Shown here piece after piece: positions 39,614 to 50,349 of a stretch of DNA of 64,000 bases. The stretch comes from Thalassotalea hakodatensis. Its GTDB lineage: Bacteria; Pseudomonadota; Gammaproteobacteria; Enterobacterales; Alteromonadaceae. How positions within the stretch are numbered: position 1 is the stretch's first letter; each line of letters opens with the position of its first letter. The stretch lies in assembly GCF_030295995.1 (NCBI RefSeq), contig NZ_AP027365.1:2760066-2824065 (forward strand), given 5' to 3'. A model generated the notes under the pieces. The model was given only the letters and a program-made list of their open reading frames with translations, did no database searches and was not told the DNA's origin. The position numbers and the translations under genes were made by a program.

Positions 39614-42600
39614 TATTGTGCCTCTTCTATGTACAAGTTAGTACGCATGGTTTTTAAGGTAAAACCTACTGGGATAATGCGCCTGCCTACAATAATATTT
39701 CCTGTAGCATCATCAACGGTATTCGGATCACCATCATCTTCTGGTACGACAATTAAAGTAGGAGAACCTAAAAACTGTTCGCTAATATACACCTTACGTT
39801 TATCACCATCAGTTATACCATTTGGGTTTTCTGCATCTGTCCATTGATACACATGTGTGCCAAACGCTAAATCAACCGCATAAAGCCACCCTTGTCCACC
39901 TGGTATCTTACACACCCCAGTGCTGCTGGCAGCGGAAGGCGGAATATAGGACGTTAAATAAGCCACGCCATTAATAACACTCGCAGATGAAGTACTTTTT
40001 TCACCAGAAGTACTATCAAAGTTTAAAAACCAACCTGATTTTTTACTAACGGCAACTTTTAGCGCTTCCTTTTGTTGTGTTGTCATCGTTTGATCAAACG
40101 GATTATTGGTATAGTCATACAAATCTGTTAATAAAATTGGAGAAGGTATTGCTGGTGAAGATGATGAAGTAAATGATTGCGAGCGAATATATTCATCTTT
40201 AATCATGAAGAAAATATCTTGAGTGTCTGCACCTAACGGATTAGAACGATCTCCCGAGCCAATCAATACCGCGTCATACGGCTTTTCTTGACGAGATACT
40301 ACCGTTGATTGAACTCCATTTGCATCAGTATGCTGTGTTTCTATTGTCTCTGAAATAAAGGTACGCGCAATCGATGGTTCATTAAAAAAGCGTCTATCAA
40401 TCGCATTATCTACACCGTTTCCTCCAAGTGACGCCAGTTTAAAGAATGTCCAAGGCTCAGTTGTATCTTGAGGGTTCTTACTTGGCATATCAACCCGCCA
40501 CACGTCCCCACCAGTATCACCAAAATATAGTCTATCTGCCAAACCATTACCGTCACTATCTAATGTAGCAATAGAAGAGGGAATACTGTGATTACCAGTG
40601 AAGGTAGTCGTACCACCGTTTGGTGCAAGACTCCATTTTAAACTGCCAGTCTTGGCATCAACCATATAAACTGCTCGGCCTACACCATCGGCAAGTCCGG
40701 CGCCTTTAGCATCCTTAGCCGTATCATAACCACCACCAAAGATAACGACTGGAGAAGCAACAGCAGTAGCGCCAGAACCAGACGTGTTAATTTCAGAATG
40801 GGTTACTTTCGGTTGCGACCAAGATTGACCTAATTCAGAGAAGCCTGGAGTATTACTATCAATATGCCACATTAACTGAGGAGATGAAGGTGAAGTAATA
40901 TCTAACGCGTAATATGAGGTTCCACCACGACGTAGCCCAAAAAATACCCATACTTTATCGTTACCGTTAACGATACCATCTCCGTTAGCATCTTTAATAT
41001 AAGGCGTTAAATTGCCATCAATACCGTAAACTTTATCTCCGCCAGCAAAGTTATCACGAAGTGCTTTAATATTGTCAAAAAATTCATGAGGCATAAATGC
41101 CCAAGACTCTGAGACCACATCAGAAGAAGTATTATCTTCAAACATATGTAATACACCAGCATTTGTACCAATTAAAATACGAATACTATTACCATAATTA
41201 ATCACCAAGGGCTTCGAATGTAAAGGGTCTGCGAATACATCGTATCGCATATCATCTTTTAACGAGTCTTTATCTTCGTCATCAACATCAAGACCTTTAT
41301 GCCAATCAAGGTAAGAATCTATATCAGATTCTGCTACCCCTAACTCAGTCGCTAGCGTTGCGGCACTGCCATAGAAGTTTTCAATATTTGAACGATTAAA
41401 TGCGGTTAAACTACTTCCTGTACCAACATTACTATACAAGGTTCTGGCATTAACATTCCTAAGCATTTCAGCAACACCGCCCTCAGCTACTTTAACACCA
41501 TCTTTAGCCCCTGATGGTGACCAAAAGCTGGTGACTGTGTCAGAGAAATGCCCTGTTGAATCATTTAATGCTAACACTCCCCCTTGTCCAACTTGCTTCC
41601 CATTCAACACTTTATATTTTTTAACATTGCCCTGCCATCTTGGCGCATTCTGTGGTTCAAACATTGCGTAATACACGGCATTGAGTGTTTCTGTGCGATC
41701 AAAGTTATTCGCCGCAACAGACGCTGATGTCAAACTCTCATTACTAGGCTCTAATTGTTCAAAAATAGACGTTAATGCGCTCGTTAATTGGGTGTGGTTA
41801 TCGGCATAAAAGTATTCTCCACCACCTTGTCTTGCTGTCTCTTTGAGAAGCAATTCGGCACTGTTGGCACCGTCAGAAAAACCAATGGTGAATGTTGTTG
41901 CTTTTTGTATACCATCTAAGTTCAAATTAATATCTTGGTTTTGCATCCAACCGGCTAAGGAAGCTAAATAGCTCCCAGCATAAGAGCTACCGCTAAAACT
42001 TACAGTATTTCCGTCTGCGTCTTTCGAGGTAAAAGCTTTTATTTTGCTGTCTGCGCCAGTATCATAAGTAGGTTCACCGTCGGTAATTAAAATAACATAG
42101 ACATTACTGTTACACTTTTTCATCGGTGTTTGATATTTACCGCTACTGACGACACTGCTATCCATAGGTGGCTTATTTTTAGTGTAGCCTCGTCTATTTT
42201 CATCAGCATCGCCGAAATCTACATTTTTTCCTGAAAAATATAATGATGCTTCATATAAACTTTCGCAAAGTGGTGTCCAAGTTTGAGGAGAAAGCTGATT
42301 TTCAATGATATCCAGTAAAGCCGTTTTATTTGCCGCCGTTGACTCTTTAATGCCAAATACAACACGACCACCATTAGGATCGCTTGATCGGTTACCGTCA
42401 TTATAGTTAAAAATTTCTAAACCAAAATCTACAGACGGCGCTGATCTAATAACGCTACTGATACTATTAACCGCTTGATCTAAACGTGACATCAATGTTT
42501 GATTCTGTGAGGCATTGTGATGCCAGCGTAAAAAATTATCTGTGTAAAGGGTAACAAGTTGTCCGTTCCAATCAATATTAGAATCAGCAACATCGCCAGT

Positions 42601-43164
42601 ATGATAAATGGGGTTTCGTCTGGTACCTTGACTATCTACAGGATAACCTTGTGGCAGTGATGCAATATTAACGGGGTTTTGAGCAGTTACATCATCTTCA
42701 CAATCAATTACCTCAATATTTGCACCATTATTTTCTGGGATCTCTTCCCAAGTACCGTTATTCCCTTTCGTATCATATTCACGAATTCTACCGGTATAAA
42801 AACCATTTGATGCCAATATATCAGCAGCCGTTTTACAACTGTTAATCGAATCTAAAAAACGTCTTGATTCACTAGGACTATCAGGAACAGGCGTTGAAGT
42901 GCCATCAACACCATCTTTTGAAAAATAAATAAACTTACTAGATAAAGAATTATTACCACCAACCGCAGGATACGTTACTGATGGATCATACGGAGCAGTA
43001 ACGGTATCTTCCGTTCTCATACTGCCTGAATTATCAAGAATGATAAGAACTTGTGGCCTACTTGATAAAGCCTTCACCGTATCACTTATATATAATTCAA
43101 TATCTTCACTCAATGATACACTTGAAATTACGCAAGCTATCATCAATAAGGCTAGTTTTTTCAT
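39613..43164 (-). CDS. pilY1: Type IV pilus tip-associated adhesin PilY1
   Basis: The 1,183-residue protein has a signal peptide, an N-terminal von Willebrand A domain with the MIDAS motif DNSGSMRT, and a C-terminal PilY1 beta-propeller with calcium-binding-like loops (DANGDGIVNGNDKVWVFFGLRRGGTSYYALDI and DSDGNGLADRLYFGDTGGDVWRVDM). PilY1 caps pili with the minor pilins and controls retraction and surface sensing. I chose ATG 43164, with GGGGAAA upstream; the ATG four codons earlier overlaps that site. Coupled to pilX and pilE. Confidence 0.93.
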   Translation of the reverse strand: MKKLALLMIACVISSVSLSEDIELYISDTVKALSSRPQVLIILDNSGSMRTEDTVTAPYDPSVTYPAVGGNNSLSSKFIYFSKDGVDGTSTPVPDSPSESRRFLDSINSCKTAADILASNGFYTGRIREYDTKGNNGTWEEIPENNGANIEVIDCEDDVTAQNPVNIASLPQGYPVDSQGTRRNPIYHTGDVADSNIDWNGQLVTLYTDNFLRWHHNASQNQTLMSRLDQAVNSISSVIRSAPSVDFGLEIFNYNDGNRSSDPNGGRVVFGIKESTAANKTALLDIIENQLSPQTWTPLCESLYEASLYFSGKNVDFGDADENRRGYTKNKPPMDSSVVSSGKYQTPMKKCNSNVYVILITDGEPTYDTGADSKIKAFTSKDADGNTVSFSGSSYAGSYLASLAGWMQNQDINLNLDGIQKATTFTIGFSDGANSAELLLKETARQGGGEYFYADNHTQLTSALTSIFEQLEPSNESLTSASVAANNFDRTETLNAVYYAMFEPQNAPRWQGNVKKYKVLNGKQVGQGGVLALNDSTGHFSDTVTSFWSPSGAKDGVKVAEGGVAEMLRNVNARTLYSNVGTGSSLTAFNRSNIENFYGSAATLATELGVAESDIDSYLDWHKGLDVDDEDKDSLKDDMRYDVFADPLHSKPLVINYGNSIRILIGTNAGVLHMFEDNTSSDVVSESWAFMPHEFFDNIKALRDNFAGGDKVYGIDGNLTPYIKDANGDGIVNGNDKVWVFFGLRRGGTSYYALDITSPSSPQLMWHIDSNTPGFSELGQSWSQPKVTHSEINTSGSGATAVASPVVIFGGGYDTAKDAKGAGLADGVGRAVYMVDAKTGSLKWSLAPNGGTTTFTGNHSIPSSIATLDSDGNGLADRLYFGDTGGDVWRVDMPSKNPQDTTEPWTFFKLASLGGNGVDNAIDRRFFNEPSIARTFISETIETQHTDANGVQSTVVSRQEKPYDAVLIGSGDRSNPLGADTQDIFFMIKDEYIRSQSFTSSSSPAIPSPILLTDLYDYTNNPFDQTMTTQQKEALKVAVSKKSGWFLNFDSTSGEKSTSSASVINGVAYLTSYIPPSAASSTGVCKIPGGQGWLYAVDLAFGTHVYQWTDAENPNGITDGDKRKVYISEQFLGSPTLIVVPEDDGDPNTVDDATGNIIVGRRIIPVGFTLKTMRTNLYIEEAQ

Positions 43165-43184
43165 AATTTTCCCCATAAGGTCAT

Positions 43185-43694
43185 CTATCTAAGTAACTGT
43201 TGCGACACACCAGAATTGACGCGTACAGTACTATTGTTCCCTCGACCATAATTTCGATTTACTTGAACATTTAACACATTACAAGTAAACACCTGAACCG
43301 AAGAAGCAGATCTAGAGTGGGGGCAATCTGCTTCCAGTTTAAATTCATTATTGGTAATATCAACACTCGCTGTTGCTGCTGTTTTCGTATTGGGTAACAA
43401 CTCTCCTTGATTATTATTTGGGAAGTTATTATCAGCGATTGTACGAGCAAAAACGTTTGTATTTCCAGGTAGCAATTGATTATAGATCACTTCATCTATT
43501 GCACTAACACCGGCTTGCGTTGCTACCATTTTTTCTTCACTAGCACCCGACATTTTCACATCTGAAGTAGTATTTTGCATTAATGCAGCAACAACCGCAG
43601 TAAGTGAAATTAAAAAAACCAATGAAACAATTAACACAACACCTTGTTGCTTTGATCGTATTGATTTCGGCGCTCTAGCAATTACCTTGGCCAT
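43185..43694 (-). CDS. pilX: Type IV pilus assembly protein PilX
   Basis: The 169-residue protein has a hydrophobic N-terminal helix preceded by QQGVVLIVSLVFLISLTAVVAALMQNTTSDVKMSG, the PilX_N motif, in which Glu at mature position 5 is absent as is usual for PilX. It overlaps the pilW 3' end by 13 bases and lies 20 bases ahead of pilY1. With PilV, PilW and PilE it primes pilus assembly at the inner membrane. Confidence 0.85.
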   Translation of the reverse strand: MAKVIARAPKSIRSKQQGVVLIVSLVFLISLTAVVAALMQNTTSDVKMSGASEEKMVATQAGVSAIDEVIYNQLLPGNTNVFARTIADNNFPNNNQGELLPNTKTAATASVDITNNEFKLEADCPHSRSASSVQVFTCNVLNVQVNRNYGRGNNSTVRVNSGVSQQLLR

Positions 43695-44683
43695 GAATCT
43701 ACCCTCGCATTAAATAATGTTACCGTCGAGGTAAACAATAAACGTCTAAAGTTATCATTGGGAGTTATCTGAATGTCACCCAAGGTATACGTATTATCAT
43801 TAGTATAATCATTATCAGGGGAAATACTTCTCGCTAGTACATAAATTTTAACGGCAATAATGCTGTTATTTCCTGACCTATCCCAATCATTTTGATTCAT
43901 ATTTCCAGCAGATAAGAAGTTATTCACAATACCGTCATTATCGGTGTCTAATCCATACATAAAACGAATATATTCAATACCATCAATAATTGGAGCAAAA
44001 GACATAGTTGTTGTTAAACGGCCCTGCATCAGCACTGGCACGTCATAGCCACCCTGAGCTTGCTCAGTTACATAATAAACATGATGTTGATATTGCCAAA
44101 TCTTAGCATTATCAATAGTAGGAATTGCTGCATTACCTAAAAATATTTCACCATCGTTGATATTGGTAATAAGATAATAATTGTTAGGACTCACTTGAGC
44201 AGGTAACACTTCGTCGGAAATGGTGCGTTTTAATTGTAAGATATCAGAACCAATAAATGCTGGCGCACTCGCAGCAAAGCAACCAAGAGGGTCGGCAGTT
44301 GCAGCGGTTTGGCCCCATAAAGTTCTAAAATGACCAGCTGCCGCAGGAAACGTACCATTATTCACACCTTCCCCAACACATTCATTCGCTGGTGCACCTG
44401 GCGCTTGACCATTCAGAGCCGAGATATTTAGCGTACCTGTATAATCTCCCCAAAAGTCTTGTCTGAGTAGATCTTCTGTTAATAAACTTATCGCAAAACG
44501 GCCATTCTCTTGAAGCTCACCGTAGCTTGATGTTTCTTCCGAGGTAACCCTCATACCAACAAAAATGGAAAGTACACCTGCAAGCAGCAAAAGCCCAATG
44601 GCCATAGAAACAAGTAATTCAACAATGGTGTACCCATGATGATTTTTATTGTTGATGCCGATTGCTTGCGTAAGTTTTATCAT
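43682..44683 (-). CDS. pilW: Type IV pilus assembly protein PilW
   Basis: The 333-residue prepilin has the cleavage site HHG-YTIVELLVSMAIGLLLLAGVLSIF (cut after Gly17) and a large C-terminal domain with EYIRFMYGLDTDNDGIVN, typical of PilW. It starts one base inside the pilV stop (TGATG). Length and position between pilV and pilX support the name over other minor pilins. Confidence 0.9.
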   Translation of the reverse strand: MIKLTQAIGINNKNHHGYTIVELLVSMAIGLLLLAGVLSIFVGMRVTSEETSSYGELQENGRFAISLLTEDLLRQDFWGDYTGTLNISALNGQAPGAPANECVGEGVNNGTFPAAAGHFRTLWGQTAATADPLGCFAASAPAFIGSDILQLKRTISDEVLPAQVSPNNYYLITNINDGEIFLGNAAIPTIDNAKIWQYQHHVYYVTEQAQGGYDVPVLMQGRLTTTMSFAPIIDGIEYIRFMYGLDTDNDGIVNNFLSAGNMNQNDWDRSGNNSIIAVKIYVLARSISPDNDYTNDNTYTLGDIQITPNDNFRRLLFTSTVTLFNARVDSWPR

Positions 44684-45231
44684 CAGTTTATGAATGCCTC
44701 AACAACAACTTGACGTCGTTTATCACTAGCAGCACCACAGTTGTTTACCTTTTGACCATCAACCGTAGACACTCGTCCTTGCCAGCTCACAACAACTTGC
44801 ACCGCATTAGCATTATGACTAACGCAACCACGCGCACCTATTAGGCCGCCACGGCGATCGCCGCCAGACATTACATCGGCTCCCATTAGCGCTAATTCCC
44901 ATTCATAAATATCATTCGTTGCCATCTGCGCAGCAGTACAAGGTGCTCCTTGGATATTGCAGCGGTTCGCAGGTACAGCATTCAATGCAACGCCATAATC
45001 GTTACTCTCATAGGTTGCTAATGCAGTAGGATCATTACTGCGCATACGCTCTAACATATCTTGAGCAAGTGATGAAGCTAACGAACGCTGCATTGCATCA
45101 AAACTACTTTTCTTTACCGTCGCTTGCATGGCAACTGCGCCTAGCAGTCCAACGAGCAGTAAAAATAACGCTATAAGCACTTCAATAAATGTCATACCTT
45201 GATGGCGACTCGTTTGACGAATGTTACGCAT
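44683..45231 (-). CDS. pilV: Type IV pilus modification protein PilV
   Basis: The 182-residue prepilin has RHQG-MTFIEVLIALFLLLVGLLGAVAMQ (cut after Gly12, Glu at mature position 5). It also has the PilV pattern RSLASSLAQDMLERMRSN and C-terminal VQVVVSWQG. It is the first gene of the minor-pilin operon. I chose ATG 45231, with GAGAGGA upstream; GTG 45237 is less well placed. A promoter should lie in the 270 bases up to ispH, but I found no clear sigma-54 site there. Confidence 0.9.
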   Translation of the reverse strand: MRNIRQTSRHQGMTFIEVLIALFLLLVGLLGAVAMQATVKKSSFDAMQRSLASSLAQDMLERMRSNDPTALATYESNDYGVALNAVPANRCNIQGAPCTAAQMATNDIYEWELALMGADVMSGGDRRGGLIGARGCVSHNANAVQVVVSWQGRVSTVDGQKVNNCGAASDKRRQVVVEAFIN

Positions 45232-45507
45232 CGGCACGTCCTCTCAACAAGCAAAAAGGAAACAGGTATGAAAATAAAAGGCGAGTAGAAACAGCAAAAT
45301 AACCGTCATTATTTTGCAAAACATATGTGGGGGAATATGTGTTAAACATCACAAACGTGAACCGCATTAACCCATACCTTACTTCTTAACAGCAAAAAAC
45401 TATCCTTAATTATCATTAAGCGTAGCTACTTGCTTTACTATTATCTAATAGAAAAGTGAGCAGCCGACAATCTAGTTCAACCGCTCAACTTTTAGCCTGT
45501 TTAAAGA

Positions 45508-46437
45508 CTAGCGCAATTCCACAGGAACCGCAAATACAGTATTTTCTTCACGGCCTGGAAATTCGATAACTTCTTTCCCACCATGACTTTTTAATTTATC
45601 AATAACTTGTTTTACCAATACTTCAGGCGCTGAAGCCCCTGCAGTAACACCGATCGCTTTTACATTATCCAACCAAGCAGTTTCAATGTTTTCAGCAGCA
45701 TCAATTAGAAAAGATCGCGTACCAATTTTCTCGGCAAGCTCTCTTAGACGGTTTGAGTTAGAGCTATTTTTAGCACCAACGACTAATAGAAGATCTACTT
45801 CACTAGCAATGGCTCTCACAGCATCTTGACGATTTTGAGTAGCATAACAAATATCGTCTTTGCGTGGCCCTTCTATTTCAGGAAATTTTGCCCTTAACGC
45901 GTCTATTACATCACTGGTATCATCGACTGAAAGTGTGGTTTGGCTGCAATAATAAAGTTGCTTAGGGTTATTTACCGTTAACGTTGCTACATCTGCGGCA
46001 GATTCAACCAAATATATACCACCCTCTGCACTTTCATATTGCCCCATCGTACCTTCTACTTCTGGGTGACCAGCATGACCGATAAGCACGCATTCAACAC
46101 CTTTACGGCTAGCTCGTGAAACTTCCATATGAACTTTAGTTACCAGCGGGCAAGTTGCATCAAATACTTTTAAACCACGATTTTTCGCTTCTTCGCGAAC
46201 CGCTTTTGAAACGCCATGAGCACTAAAAATAACCGTCGCGTCATCGGGTACCTCGTGCAGTTCATCGACGAATCTAGCACCTCGTTTTTTTAAGCCATTG
46301 ACGACAAATTTATTATGAACAACTTCGTGTCTTACATAAATAGGGGCGTCGAATAAATCTAGCGCACGATCAACAATACTAATAGCACGATCTACACCTG
46401 CACAAAAACCACGTGGATTAGCTAATACAATTTCCAT
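45508..46437 (-). CDS. ispH: 4-hydroxy-3-methylbut-2-enyl diphosphate reductase
   Basis: The 309-residue protein has the three Cys that bind the iron-sulfur cluster: GFCAGVDRA near residue 12, [12 protein letters not shown] near 96 and [11 protein letters not shown] near 197. It makes IPP and DMAPP in the last step of the MEP isoprenoid pathway. It is coupled to fkpB (1-base overlap) and ends the conserved ribF-ileS-lspA-fkpB-ispH run. Confidence 0.96.
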   Translation of the reverse strand: MEIVLANPRGFCAGVDRAISIVDRALDLFDAPIYVRHEVVHNKFVVNGLKKRGARFVDELHEVPDDATVIFSAHGVSKAVREEAKNRGLKVFDATCPLVTKVHMEVSRASRKGVECVLIGHAGHPEVEGTMGQYESAEGGIYLVESAADVATLTVNNPKQLYYCSQTTLSVDDTSDVIDALRAKFPEIEGPRKDDICYATQNRQDAVRAIASEVDLLLVVGAKNSSNSNRLRELAEKIGTRSFLIDAAENIETAWLDNVKAIGVTAGASAPEVLVKQVIDKLKSHGGKEVIEFPGREENTVFAVPVELR

Positions 46438-46883
46438 TAAGCATCTCCTGATAAAATATCGACAACATCAATCACAAAAGTAACCGCTTGTCCTGCAAGC
46501 GGGTGATTAAAATCAACGGTAACTGAACTACCCGACACATCTGTGATCATACCTGGTAACTCAATGCCACCAGGCTGCGTAAAGGTAACAATATTCCCCA
46601 CCTGAGCAGGTGCATCTGATGAAAACTTATTAATATCAACATAGTGAATATTATCAGGGTTAGTTTCGCCAAAACTATCAACCGCCTGTAAGGTAAATTC
46701 TTTTGACTCACCTTTTTGCAAACCTAAAAGCTGGGCCTCAAATGCTGGTGAAATGCTTTCATCACCCATAATTATTTTAGCCGGTTTGTTATGTACTTTT
46801 GTACTATCAGCCGCTGAGCCGTCAGCAAGTTTCATGGTGATATGTACAATAACATGAGAATCAGATTTTATCATTTCTGTCAT
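46437..46883 (-). CDS. fkpB: FKBP-type peptidyl-prolyl isomerase FkpB (SlpA-like)
   Basis: The 148-residue protein has the SlyD/FkpB-like FKBP fold with an inserted flap: [34 protein letters not shown] and [21 protein letters not shown]. There is no His-rich tail as in SlyD, which supports FkpB. It lies between lspA (2-base gap) and ispH (1-base overlap), as in E. coli. Confidence 0.92.
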   Translation of the reverse strand: MTEMIKSDSHVIVHITMKLADGSAADSTKVHNKPAKIIMGDESISPAFEAQLLGLQKGESKEFTLQAVDSFGETNPDNIHYVDINKFSSDAPAQVGNIVTFTQPGGIELPGMITDVSGSSVTVDFNHPLAGQAVTFVIDVVDILSGDA

Positions 46884-46885
46884 TT

Positions 46886-47392
46886 TTAAGCCTTTGCTGA
46901 ATGTTTACGTTGTTTTTCCTGCGAGAATGAATCCCAAATCATCAATGCTGCACCAATAAAAATCACCGAATCAGCAATATTAAACGTAGGCCAACGATAT
47001 CCTTGTAAGTGGAAATCTAAGAAATCAATAACATAGCCAAATAAAGCCCTGTCAATTAAATTTCCCAATGCACCACTTAGCATCAATGCTAGCGCTATAG
47101 CAAGTTTCTGTTGCTGTTTAGGCACCCTTAATAACCAAACAAAAAATATCACACTGGCTATAACAGCAATAGCAGTAAAAAACCAACGCTGCCACCCACC
47201 TTGGTCAGCTAAAAAACTAAATGCAGCTCCAGTGTTTTGCGCGTAAGTAATATTAAAAAAGGGTAGTACTTCTATCGACTGATACAAGCCCATCGTATTC
47301 GCAACCCAATACTTGGTAATTTGATCGGCAACCAAAAAGATTAATGTTAACCATAACCATTTTACATTTGAATGTTGGCTAATTTTATTCAT
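46886..47392 (-). CDS. lspA: Lipoprotein signal peptidase (signal peptidase II)
   Basis: The 168-residue protein has four membrane helices and the catalytic Asp pair in GALGNLIDRALFGYVIDFLDFH, plus the NTGAAFSFLAD motif. It removes signal peptides from prolipoproteins such as BamD and the M49-like lipoprotein in this window. It is 80 bases downstream of ileS with a hairpin between. Confidence 0.95.
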   Translation of the reverse strand: MNKISQHSNVKWLWLTLIFLVADQITKYWVANTMGLYQSIEVLPFFNITYAQNTGAAFSFLADQGGWQRWFFTAIAVIASVIFFVWLLRVPKQQQKLAIALALMLSGALGNLIDRALFGYVIDFLDFHLQGYRWPTFNIADSVIFIGAALMIWDSFSQEKQRKHSAKA

Positions 47393-47416
47393 GAAAACTT
47401 CTCATTCAGATAAACA

Positions 47417-47449
47417 AAATGCTCAGTCACCTAAGCTAACTGAGCATTT
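47417..47449 (-). terminator. Hairpin between ileS and lspA
   Basis: A perfect 11-bp stem AAATGCTCAGT / ACTGAGCATTT with an 11-base loop lies 23 bases beyond the ileS stop and is followed on the minus strand by TTGTTTATC. It may be a partial terminator or attenuator, since the downstream genes are usually co-transcribed. Confidence 0.6.
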
Positions 47450-47472
47450 AATCAATACAACCAATTCGCTCA

Positions 47473-50310
47473 TTAAGCAAATTGACGTGTTTCACCTTCA
47501 CCATTTACGTTAGTAATACAGCGACCACATAAATCATCGTAGGCATCATCAGAACCAACATCATCAGTGTAATGCCAGCAACGCTCACACTTGGTTCCAG
47601 AACTGCTTGCAATACTTATCCACAGCCCTTCAATTTCTGTACTTTGTGCATTACTCGGCTTTTCTGTGACTTCTTCAACCGAAGCACCTGATGTGATCAA
47701 TACAAACCTAAGCTCATCTTTTAACGTTTGTAATTGTTTCGCAAGTTGTGGATTTGCATATAGCGTTACACTTGCTTCTAAACCTTTACCGATCGTTTTC
47801 TCTTTACGAGCGACTTCAATGGCTTTATTTACTTCACCACGAACTTGTAAAATAGTACGCCAAAAGTTGTCATTAAAGGCACTAGCGTCATCAACATTAG
47901 CTAAATCATCAAACCAAACATCAGTAAAAACAAACTCACCTCTTTCTCCTGATGCTGGCGCAGGTAGTGCTTGCCAAATTTCTTGTGCTGTAAAAGATAA
48001 AATAGGTGCCATCCAACGTGTCATGGCTTCAGCAATAATATACATTGCTGTTTGGCATGAACGACGAGCCACACTGTCAGCTTTTGCCGTATATTGGCGA
48101 TCTTTAATAATATCTAAGTAAAAACCACCTAACTCTGTTGTACAAAAATTCATTAATTTATGTACAACGTTATGGAACTCATAATTATCGTAAGCTGCTA
48201 CAATTTCAGTTTGCAGTTCAGCTGCTTTCGCTAATACCCATCTATCAAGTTCTACCATTTCACTTGGTGAAACAGAGTGCTTAGCAGGTTCAAAGCCATT
48301 AATATTCGCTAATAGAAAACGTGAAGTGTTGCGAATACGTCGATAAGCATCTGCTTGACGATTAAAAATCTCTTGAGAGACTGTGATTTCTTGGGTGTAG
48401 TTAACAGATGCTACCCATAAACGTAGGATATCTGCGCCAAGTTTATTGGTAATTTCAGACGGCGTAATCACATTACCAAGTGACTTAGACATTTTTCTAC
48501 CATTTACATCAACAGTAAAGCCATGTGTTAATACTTGCGAATATGGCGCTTTGCCATGCATAGCAACACTAGACATCATAGAAGACATAAACCAACCACG
48601 GTGTTGATCTGAGCCCTCTAAGTATAGGTCTGCAGCTTTCGTAAACTCTTCTCGAGCATCAACTACAGTATAATGAGTAACCCCAGAGTCAAACCAAACG
48701 TCCAAGGTATCTGGTACTTTAACGTATTCTTGTGCATCGTCACCAATCAGTTCTTTAGCCTCTAAATCGAACCATGCTTGAATTCCTTCTTTTTCAACGC
48801 GCTTTGCAACATCTTCAATAAGATCTATGCTGCGAGGGTGTAATGCGCCAGTGTCTTTATGAATAAACAAAGCAATAGGTACACCCCAAGTTCTTTGACG
48901 CGAAACACACCAATCAGGTCGACCTTCAACCATGCCTTTTATGCGTTCTTCGCCCCATTCTGGGATCCATTGTGTTTTCTTAATTTCTGCTAATGAATCT
49001 TGACGTAAACCTTTTTTATCCATGCTGATAAACCACTGTGGTGTTGCACGGAAGATAATAGGTGTTTTATGTCGCCAACAATGAGGATATGAATGTTCAT
49101 AAGCATGATGATGCATCAATGCATCTTTTTCATTCAATAGATCAACAATACCAGCATTAGCTTTAAAGACATGTTGTCCAGCAACAATCGGCGTACCTTC
49201 AATGAAAACACCGTTAGCGCCAACTGGGTTATAAATTTCTAAATCATACTTTTTGCTAACATTGAAATCATCTACACCATGACCACCAGCAGTATGAACA
49301 CAACCAGTACCAGAGTCAGTGGTAACATGGTCACCGCAAATAACAGGTACGGTAATATCATTAAACGGATGTTGAAGTTGAACATGTTCTAGCGCTTCGC
49401 CGTTACAGAAACCTAGCGCATGATATTTTTCAATGCCAAAACGATCAATACATTCGGTTACTAGCTCTGAAGCTAAAATTAAACGAAAACTGCGGCCTTC
49501 TTTTTCACATTGTACTAGCGAGTATTCAACGTCAGGGTGTACAGAGACCGCTCGGTTTGCCGGTAATGTCCATGGCGTAGTTGTCCAGATAACAACGGAA
49601 ATATCACCTTCACCTACCTTGCCTTCTGGATGAGAGAACTTGTCAACAATTGTACTGTCAATCACATCAAATTTTACATCAATCGCAGGTGATTGCTTAT
49701 CTTGGTATTCAACCTCAGCTTCAGCTAATGCTGAACCACAGTCTGTACACCAATGAACTGGTTTAAAACCTTGTTGTAAGTGACCATTTTCAGCAATTTT
49801 ACCTAACGCTCGAATGATATTCGCTTCAGTGTCGAAGTTCATGGTTAAATACGGTTTATCCCAATCACCAAAAACACCTAAACGTTTAAAGTCTTCTCGC
49901 TGGCCGTCTACTTGTTTGGTTGCATATTCACGACACTTTTGACGAAACTCTGCCGCAGATACTTTATGGCCAGGTTTACCAATTTTTTTCTCTACCATTA
50001 ACTCAATAGGTAAACCATGGCAATCCCAACCTGGTACGTATGGAGAGTCAAAGTCAGATAACGTTTTTGCTTTGATAATGATATCTTTAAGAATTTTATT
50101 AACAGCATGGCCTAAATGAATATTACCATTAGCGTATGGAGGGCCGTCATGCAAAATAAATGATTTTTTACCCTTCTTAGCTGCGCGAATTTTGCTATAA
50201 AGATCTTTATTTGCCCAATCCTTTAGCATTTGCGGTTCACGATTTGCCATATTGCCTTTCATGGGAAAGGTTGTAGCAGGCAAATTCAGGGTATGTTTGT
50301 AGTCACTCAT
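47473..50310 (-). CDS. ileS: Isoleucyl-tRNA synthetase
   Basis: The 945-residue protein shows the class I signatures [13 protein letters not shown] (HIGH, about residues 57-69) and KMSKS (about 604), the editing domain motif [13 protein letters not shown], and a C-terminal zinc ribbon ([12 protein letters not shown]...LCGRC). Length is close to the 938 residues of E. coli IleS. It is followed by lspA, as in E. coli, and preceded by ribF 40 bases away. Confidence 0.97.
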   Translation of the reverse strand: MSDYKHTLNLPATTFPMKGNMANREPQMLKDWANKDLYSKIRAAKKGKKSFILHDGPPYANGNIHLGHAVNKILKDIIIKAKTLSDFDSPYVPGWDCHGLPIELMVEKKIGKPGHKVSAAEFRQKCREYATKQVDGQREDFKRLGVFGDWDKPYLTMNFDTEANIIRALGKIAENGHLQQGFKPVHWCTDCGSALAEAEVEYQDKQSPAIDVKFDVIDSTIVDKFSHPEGKVGEGDISVVIWTTTPWTLPANRAVSVHPDVEYSLVQCEKEGRSFRLILASELVTECIDRFGIEKYHALGFCNGEALEHVQLQHPFNDITVPVICGDHVTTDSGTGCVHTAGGHGVDDFNVSKKYDLEIYNPVGANGVFIEGTPIVAGQHVFKANAGIVDLLNEKDALMHHHAYEHSYPHCWRHKTPIIFRATPQWFISMDKKGLRQDSLAEIKKTQWIPEWGEERIKGMVEGRPDWCVSRQRTWGVPIALFIHKDTGALHPRSIDLIEDVAKRVEKEGIQAWFDLEAKELIGDDAQEYVKVPDTLDVWFDSGVTHYTVVDAREEFTKAADLYLEGSDQHRGWFMSSMMSSVAMHGKAPYSQVLTHGFTVDVNGRKMSKSLGNVITPSEITNKLGADILRLWVASVNYTQEITVSQEIFNRQADAYRRIRNTSRFLLANINGFEPAKHSVSPSEMVELDRWVLAKAAELQTEIVAAYDNYEFHNVVHKLMNFCTTELGGFYLDIIKDRQYTAKADSVARRSCQTAMYIIAEAMTRWMAPILSFTAQEIWQALPAPASGERGEFVFTDVWFDDLANVDDASAFNDNFWRTILQVRGEVNKAIEVARKEKTIGKGLEASVTLYANPQLAKQLQTLKDELRFVLITSGASVEEVTEKPSNAQSTEIEGLWISIASSSGTKCERCWHYTDDVGSDDAYDDLCGRCITNVNGEGETRQFA

Positions 50311-50349
50311 TTATTGTTTATCCATTAATAATCAATTACTGCTAAAATA

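Noticed and set aside
45238-45507. Sigma-54 promoter for the pilV operon
   Set aside because: I looked for GG-N10-GC upstream of pilV on the minus strand and found no convincing match.
47591-48121. 176-codon plus-strand frame opposite ileS
   Set aside because: It is antisense to a highly conserved gene, has no ribosome-binding site and shows no known motif.
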